In this document: positions 51,701-60,700 of the stretch, piece by piece
How the letters are laid out: each line of letters begins with the position of its first letter
How positions within the stretch are numbered: position 1 is the stretch's first letter
Assembly (NCBI GenBank): GCA_013400155.1
Contig: VXBM01000010.1
Coordinates: 1,164,886 to 1,228,885 of the forward strand
DNA from: Helopsaltes ochotensis
Taxonomy: Eukaryota; Chordata; Aves; Passeriformes; Locustellidae
Direction of reading: 5' to 3'
DNA length: 64,000 nt
Program-made: the position numbers and the translations under genes
Notes under the pieces: model-generated
What the model was told of the DNA's origin: nothing
The model's database searches: none
What the model saw: only the letters and a program-made list of their open reading frames with translations

Positions 51701-54700
51701 ATACCCTTTTTGAGCTGACCAATGTAAGATACAATTCTTTTTGCCATATAGGTAGATATGGAAAACATTTTTTTAACTTTCTAAAATGCGTGAGACGCTG
51801 TATTGCTGTGCTTAAGTGAGAGCCCACGCAATTATATATGATTGGCAGATAATGATCTGGGACAGGAAGGAAGCATGTCATAGTGCTATTGTGAGGGGTT
51901 ATATGTGGTTTTTAAATTCTTTTGTCCCCTAACTTCTGCATATCTTTTAGCAAAGCAGGTTGAGTGTAAAGAATGGTGCTGAGTATCCAATCACTTCTCA
52001 GTCTATATAATATGCTTTCTTACAAAACGAGTCTTTTTTTAATTCTAGGAATCAAAGAGTACTTTAAGGTGTGTCCAGTTTTATCCTGATGAAAATTTTA
52101 ACTCAATAGTAAGTTACGAGTATTTTATTATATAATGGTTTTTAGTGGGATGTAATTATGTTTTCCAAGTACTAGTACAGAGATCTGTTTGTCTTTTTCA
52201 TTGTTGAAACTTTTTCAGAGGAAAACTGGAGTTTGGTTTTCCATTTGTTTTTGGGTTATTTGCATTATTTTCTTGTCAAGAACATATTCAGTCAGATTCA
52301 GGTTTTGCCACAGTAATGGAATTACACGTAGTGGAATTACACTTTTTTTGACCTAGGAGGCAAAAGGCGACATTCATGACACTATACTGATCTTATACTC
52401 AGTTATTGACAAAGCAGGCTTATCACGACAAAGAAACCATATACTGATTTTGTGTCAGTTTTAAGCAAAACAGGAATGTTTGTTGCAGCAAAAATGAAAA
52501 AAACAGAACGTAAAAATTACAACGTGTAATTGTTACTAGACCTTTGTCCCAGCAGCTGAAAATTTCTGTACTGCAGAACTCTATTTTCTCTTTTTAAAAA
52601 AGAATCTGTTTTATGGGGGTTTTTGAAGTGACTGTAGGGATTAGAGGAGGATAAATAAACTTGTTAAAATGTTGAACCTGGTGAAATGTGACTATGACAC
52701 ATTTTACTGGTCTGAAATGTTAAACATAGCATATTGACCTCTGTAAAGAACAAGTTTGTTTTCTTTTTTGTTTAACAGCTGGAATCACACCTGGATATTG
52801 CTGTAAATGACACACAATTAAAGTAAGTTGTTTCATTTTTTAATGTTTTGTTTTGCTTTCCTTTTAATATACATGGTAACATTTTACGAACTCAAGTAAA
52901 ATTTGTCCAAACCACAATATCTTTGTTTGCAGTTGCCTACATGGTACTGGAACATGAGAATAACATGAAAACTGTGTCCAAACCTCCAGTTCTTATTCTC
53001 AACAGGGTCAACTGTAATAAGTAATTTAATCCTTGACTACTTCGTAGTGCCTTTAAAAAAATTATTTGTCTGAAGAGTTAGCTATAGGTTAAACCTTCTG
53101 GGAATGCTGAACCTATTTAAATTAATTTGCTTTAACTTTGGGCATGTTGTAATGTGATGTCAAAATTTCTGTCAAGGGAAACTCTGCATTTTTAATTGCT
53201 GTTGCAAGTTTTATTGGGCAGTTAAGTAAACCAGTAGCACCATTTTATAGCCTGTGAAGACACTGCCTGTACTCTGTTCTCCTCCAGCATGCTCTTTCCA
53301 GCAGCCTGCACTTTCAAAGACAAAGATTTGTCTGATTTTGTGTGTGCCATGCACATGACTGCATCTGAGCTTGTCTCCTGAGGGCTCCCTTTTAACTGAG
53401 GAGAAAAACTAGTCAGGATGGTTTAACTGTGTCCTAATCCTCATCTATCTTTACATTTCAAAAGGGCCCATTTATTTTTGTGAATAAAAAGGGAGGCCAG
53501 AGCTATTAGGCCAGGTATCAGTAGCTGAAGGTAGTTGAGTTCCACCCTGCCCAAGCTGTGGCTCTCAAAATGTCTCAGTGCTGAGCATAAGGCTCAGCAT
53601 GGTGCTCCTGCATGTGCAGGTTGCCCTATAAAAGGGCACTGTATCCTCTTGTAGTTAGTGCTGAAAGAACACAGCTCTTGTAAGAGCTTCAATGCTGTGT
53701 TTTGCTTTATTTTTTTTTGTTTTTCAAAATTACTGCGGAAGACCAAGGGGAAAATCCCTACGGGATCAAAATACTTTCTGGAAAAAAAATGCAACCAAAC
53801 AGAAAAACCACCCAGCTGCAAAAAAAAAAAAACAAACAACCCAAAGCAGACTGACTACAGACTTCTGCTGCATGCTTTGCAGGGTGAAAATAGGCCCTGT
53901 AGATCTAAAGATATCTAAAACCATTAAAGCAGAGGCAGCATGAGGCTGAAAATGTCATGGTATAACAAGTAGCATGTGAGTGTGATTTTGAGCTTCTCTT
54001 TTGAAGTATTTCCACTGAAAGTAGTGACCCTATTGCAGATGAAAATGTAGCTTTACAGATGGGCTGTAGAGTTAGTCTGCAAAACCTTTGAGTTATTAGG
54101 CGTCACAAGTATTTGGATTTCCAGTATGTCATGAAAACTTGCTTTCACTTCAAAGTATAGGAATGGTTGGACAATGCAGTAAGTGATATGAAGTTGTCAG
54201 GCATGTTCAAAATTGTTGGATAACAGTGTGCAGTCTTGTGATTCTTGTTTCTAAGAGCATTGAGCAAATTGGTTAAAACCTAGTTTAGCTTGCATTACAG
54301 AACATTTGATTATAATTTAATTAGTATATTTTGGTTACATAGTGACTGTTCTGGTGATCTTTTTGTTTTAATAAATCTCTGTGGATGAAGTGATTTACTT
54401 ATTGATCTTTATTTGCTCATAGACTTGTGAATTTTGGATATGATTACTGTCAAGATCAAGATGTTGCATCTAAATCTTTGAACCTTCGGGTTTTCACAAG
54501 TAAAGCAGGTAATGAATAAATACAAGTATGGTCGAAATTACCTCCACTAGTAAGTAGTGTAATCCTAATTGATTACTGATTTTCTTCATAAAATATTGAA
54601 AACCACACAAAAATACCAACATTTATGATGTGAGTGTGAGATTTGTATTCCTTTAGAGCATACTTGGCAGGTAACTGTGAGAAGAGGGAGAAGGCAACTG

Positions 54701-57700
54701 TGCTTTATTTGTCCTAATAATTTTTTTACCTTCCAAAAGCTGCAGTGAAGTTGAGCTGAAGTACCCAGGGTTTTATATATAAACACCAACAACAAAACAG
54801 TCACCCAGAAACTTTTTGGTACCCCAACTTCCAAGAACTGGTACCATGCTCTCCTCTAGTGAAATCTCTCAGTCTAAGAACACCTTAGCAGTTTCCTGTG
54901 AGTTTCAGAACCCAGGAGGTACCAAAGTGTGGCAGTGTGTTGCATTAAAGCAATCTAATGTTAAAGCTCACCAAAATTATGTTAGCAAGTAAATTCAAGG
55001 AAGATTTTGTCTGGGTTTCTGATCTAGTATATATTTTGTTTCAGAGTGGACATATGTACACAGAGCACATGCAATGCAGGCTTTAAGAAACTCCTATTGC
55101 AGTTATTACGAGGTGTTTAGAAGGTCCAAGTATGTGGCACTAAACGTGGTATGTGCTACTCAAGGGTTTAGTGTATATATATGATTCCTTAAACTTAAAC
55201 CTAAAATGTTTCTTAAACCTTTAGGATTTTGGAGTCTCCCTCCATCCTAATGTATGCCATGAGCTTTTTTGGATTAAAAACTGGTCTCAAGAGATATCTG
55301 TTCATCACAGCTGTTTTCAGCTTCTGAATTAGACCACACAGGCAGGCAGAGATGGTGTCTGTTTAACCTTTGAATCATCAGCAGAGTTTTACAGGGAAGT
55401 GTTGCAGGAAAGGCTTTACATGTCACTCCCTGAGGCCTGCTGTGCACTCCAGTGAACTGCTGAACTGTCTGCCACATGCACTGAAATGACCATTAGTGCA
55501 AGTCAAGTGAAATACAGCTTCCTTACATGGATTTTTTTCTTACTAAGGCAAACTGCATGCTTTTAAAGATTAGAGGGGAGGAATCAGAAGTATGAGGAAG
55601 CCAAGTTTCTATCTTTCAAATGTATATTAGGCTCTTTCTCTGTTCGCAAGAGAATTTCTTATATAAACAGCCAGTCCAATAATGGAAAATATTATTGATT
55701 TGTATATATATTTCCTTTTTAAACCTATACTCCTCTGGGGTTTATTCAGATTGAAGCACCTCCTTGAGTTTTGGATGAAATTCAGTTATCCTCCAACAAG
55801 ACTCTTGTTTAGTTACTGTGAAATGAAATGGTTTTTTCTGTCTGGTGACACAATATTTAAAGTCTGTGTGGAACCTTTTACAGGTGCTTTTCATTGCACT
55901 TACTGTAAAACAGATGATTTGATAATTGCACTTACTAATTGAGATTACTGTATGTGGCTTTTCCTTGAATGTTGTTTAAAACTGAGGATTACCTTGCACA
56001 ACACATTTCAGGTAACTAACACTTTGTATCAAGTTATTTTGGTGCTAAAATCATATCTAGTTGTTGAAGAACACTGTGGGTAATCACACTAAAGGTTCCC
56101 TTTTGTGCCTCAGTGGTGATTCGCAAAACTGGATTGCAAGTTCTTTTTGATGCAGACTGTGCCTGCTGTGGGACTGTTAGCACACCTCTAATATTAATGC
56201 CAGTATCCCTACTTGTACCATTCAGACATCCCTGGCGAAGCATAATTGGCAAAACTTCAAACTGGAAAATTTCATGCAATTTCCCATTTAATAAAACTGT
56301 TATTGGCTCCTGCCAATTTGAACTTGGAATGAAATCACTTATCCTTTCTCAAACTTCTGCATCAGAAAAGTAGCTCTGTTCCTTACACTCAGCGCAGACA
56401 AAATCTCTCCAGATATAAACCCCCATATAATTCTTGAAGAGCTGAGATCAAGCAGTTCCAGTCTCAGAATTAACTTTGCTTGTCCAGAATTCAGTGGTTA
56501 TTAGATAAACACTGCACTGTTACGTTTTCTCATAATGCTTTAGAAATATTTTTCAATTAAATTTGCTCAGTGTTTAAAAAAATGCAGGGAGTAAGAGGTC
56601 ATAGATACTGGATTACCATCACTTATCTACCTGAAATTTAGGCATCTGGGCTATCTTTCTAGAGAGAAATAGGCATCTCCAGAAGATGATTCAATCCATA
56701 TTTCTTTGTTTGCTGTATAGGGGTCTAGATGAGAGATGTTTGGATGGCTGAAGTTGAGACAAGTCCCTCTTGAGTCAGTGCAACTAGACAAAATGCCTTG
56801 GTGCAATGTTGTATTTGAGTTGTGACATTTGGATGCTATGTTGAGATCGCTGTTACAGCCTCCTGGCTTGAGTTCTTGCTTGAACAGAAATGAGGAATTT
56901 GTAGTTAAAGTTTCCTAGGGAAAACTTAATGTCTGCATATCATAGGTGACTGTTACAGTCTCAGTGGGGTGACTTTGTCNNNNNNNNNNNNNNNNNNNNA
57001 TCTTTTTTTCCCTTTTATTTCTGGAAAGATAAGTGTCCATCCAAGTATATCCTCACATGACTCTTCTCACCTTGAGGCATTTAGCTACAGCTTTTACTGT
57101 TTGCAAATGATTTTGAAATGGGTAGTGTGGAAGATCTGGCTCAGCATGCAGGTTAAATAGGCTAACCAGCTTTCCCTGCGGCAGCACAATGCAGCTCTAA
57201 TTTGCAGAGATCACTGCTAAGGGTAGGAAAGGAGTCTGTGGTGTATTCTCAGACTGTGGCTGCTCTGCTGGGGCTGCCAGGACTGTATCAGATGTAACAT
57301 TGCTTGGACACCTGCTGGTCTGAGGCTGCCATGTTTCTGTCTGTACTAACAAGCAGGGTTTGTTATTTCCGGTTGTTTGTATTTCAGTTTGTTGACACAT
57401 GGACCGATATTGTTGAGTTGAAAGATGCACATCCAATTTATAGTCTCCCATAGCTGCTGTTTCTGTGGTCAGCGTGCTCATTGCCCACTGACACTTCAGT
57501 CTGAATGCACTTGCTTGCAGGTTGTGCAATTTACAGAGCAGTCTACATAGAAGACTCCAGCAGACAAGGAAGAAATTTGCGGTGCTGGAAGGGAGCTGTT
57601 GATAATAAAACAACAATCCAGTGGGTTGCTGGAACTTTTCCAGTCTTTCTCATGAGTCCTGATGCCGCTACTTTAAAAATTATGCATGTTCTGAAAGAAG

Positions 57701-60700
57701 CCAAGTACTCTGGCAAATTGCCCTTTCTGTTGTCTGAATGACTGAAATATCCAAGCAAAACTGTATCAAACCATATTCAGTCAGCAAAGAATAAGCAGAA
57801 AGGAAAATTGCATCTTACCCAAGGAAAAAGCAGTTACCTTCTCCAGAAGACAGAAGTGTGAAGTGTCTCAGCCATATCTGTATCACAGCTATGGTACAGC
57901 CTTGTGGTGTGAAATACCAAGGCATTTAATCAAATAAAGTAACTGGTTAGCTGTGCTTTTTTTGTACTTGTGCTTTTTCCATACTGTACCATTTTCTGCA
58001 TAACTTGTATACACAGCCTTTATTTTTTTACAGAACTTTACCTGTATAATTATTACTTTCTTTTCTTCTTTTAAATGATAGACTTTCATTAAAGATAAGA
58101 GGTGAATGGTCATATTTGTGGATGAGCTTTCCCAATTATATTGGGATAATGTGGTTTGGAAGCTGTTGCTAACATGAATGCCAAAGCATCAGAGTAAGGG
58201 GATTAAAGTTTTTATAAGAGATGAAAGCAGGGTTACCATCCAGTGGGGTGAAAACAGGATCAGTCTGATGTGGAATTATTCTGGGAGTGGGAAACCTTCC
58301 TGTATGCAGTACCCTGGCTGAAATAAACTTGTCCCAAGGACTGACTTCCCTCCTAAAAAAGGTATCAGCAGTTCTCTGGGCTGGAAAGGGGAGAAGTGGC
58401 TATCACTTCCAGTGTGAGAAAGCTCTGGTAGTGTATTCACGCTGCTGCCAATATGAGATTACTTGAAAAGCAAAGAAATGGTGTTTTACTATTTTGTTGA
58501 GCGTATCTGACAGCTCCTGAACACGAAATATCTGGATTGAGGCAGTCTGTGGAGAGAAAGGCTTGATCAGTTTTCTGGCTGCAAGCATGATTTCTCCTGG
58601 GAAGGGCTAAAATGTACTTCCCCTAAAGGGAAGAACTGGCCGTGACAGGACCCAGGTTTCCACTGTGCCAGATTGCCTCCTGTGTTCTTTCTTGATTTTG
58701 TTTCATTAGGTAAATGATGATTAGAGTCCATAATAGATATTCTGGTAAAGATTACAGGATCTGAGAGATTATTTTAGTTTCTAATTTGCAACAGTCTTGA
58801 TTTGGTTTTGCGCAGTCTAGATATTCAGCTGGACAAGTGATTTTTTTTTTCCCTATTTTGTCTTTTTAGGAGGCTTATGTGTGTGTTGTAGTCTAGTCTC
58901 TGATACGCCTCATGAGGTCATATACTCCATATATTTTTTACATAAAGGTAAGACTAACTTACTATTCTTTATTTTGGAGAATGTCAGTGTGCTGAAAGAG
59001 TCACAGAATGCCTTTCAAAACAAATAACTACCAAAGTCTGCAGACAATAAACTACTGTGGCTGGTGTTTAGAGACAGCAGCTGTCTTTAGCTGCAGAGTT
59101 GATTTTCCTACTGTAGACTTCCTGTCTGATGCTGAGTGAGTAGCTTCAAACCAGTGGCCTTGTAAATGGTTATTAATTTGGTCCCTTATTTCTAGCCAGA
59201 CTTTCCGGCGTGCTGAGCACAGACATCAATGAAATCTGTGGGAGCTTGCAGGTGTGTTGTACTTATGCCATAAGGCATTTGTATGGGAAATAGAGCCAAC
59301 AGCTCTTAGCTTGAATGTCTGTTTAGAATTCCAGTTCAACATGTCATTTTCACAGCAAGAGGTGCAACACCCACTGACTCTTAAGAATAGTTGCTGTGTA
59401 AGTGGCGCTCTAGCTCTTAAAGTTAAGACCTTTGTTTTTGTTTTAAAATAATAAAGGATATTGTTTTATTCCAATCAGAATAAAAATTCTCATTATCAAG
59501 ATTTTCTTATTTGATACATGAACAGAGGGGCAAATTATTTTTTAATTGAGAAGATGCATAGTATGGAGTAACTGTGTTCAAGTGCACGATATGTCTCTGT
59601 TCTACTTTAACTGTTTGTTTTCTTGTGTCAGGATGCTTCTCATATGTCAGAACCGCACATACATTTTGCTTTGCTGCTGGAATATTGTGGGATTGAGTGA
59701 ACTACCGTTTTGTGTTCTTGAAGGCATTAAGCAAATTGGAAAAAGTCCTTTTTGGGTGTGACACACTGTGCATTGCACTGCTGTGGAGGGCTGATTTCCC
59801 CAGACACACCTGACGTGTAGCCAAAGAGTTGTTGGCTTGCTTGGAGCCAACCATGACCCTTGTACATCCTAATCCATACTAGGAAGAAACTGAGGATAAA
59901 TGTGGTGACATTGACTAGCTAAGTCTGAGATGACCTCTATGGAATGGAGCTGTTTGGTGCAGAGCTCTTTGTGGGTTCATAAAAGATTCATCAGTTGTAC
60001 AAGAGAATTTTAATAATGGTCCTGCAGTGACCCACAGAAGCAGTGGTGTATTGGGTCCATAACTCACATTTTGGAGTCCATAAGCCATATTTCAGAGACA
60101 TTTAAGGAGTTCAGTTTGTTATGCAGCCTCTGTAATCATGGCTGGAAGCTTCCCACCCCTGTTAAAACAGTCACTGCAGCATAAACAGAGAAGTCACGAT
60201 GTTGCAGTTGAATTCTGCAGTGCTGGTTTTAGCTTGCATGTGCTCATCCTGGCAAGTGACAAAGTGGTGATGGGGGGTACACTGACTCATTGCAAGCGAA
60301 CTTCAGACAGTATTTTATATGAAAAACTATATTTTTGACACCTCTCCCTCTGTAGTGTTGCTGGTGGTGACTTCCTCTTTTGGTGGTCCTGTAAACTGTG
60401 GATCTTATGTTGAATTTCCATGCATTATTAAGTAGCATCCTGATCATGACACCATTAGTTACTATAATCTTCAGCTTTTCTCAGAGATAGAGGAAATTTG
60501 AGGGCACTGTGTCATTCTTACTGAGTGCCAGAAGTGTGGTACAAGTCTAGATTAAAACAACAGCTGTGCTGATGCAAAGCCCATGCAAACACAGCATGTC
60601 TGAAATTTGCCTTTGTATAAACTGAGCTGAACTAAATTAGAGCAATAGGGCATGCAGATAAACAAAGTGGAAATTATTTAAAGCAATTGAAAGATCACCA

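Larger units (their letters stand above)
54509..58869 (+). other. GSAP: GSAP intron 12 (4.36 kb; possible alternative last exons)
   Basis: This is the largest intron in the window after intron 1 that belongs to the exon-dense part. It contains a 20-N gap and two open stretches whose upstream AGs are in phase with exon 12 (56114 and 57521). No transposon was recognised. Confidence 0.8.

Noticed and set aside
57197..57616. 139-codon minus-strand frame in GSAP intron 12
   Set aside because: No recognisable domain, antisense to GSAP, and of a length expected by chance given the number of frames in 64 kb.
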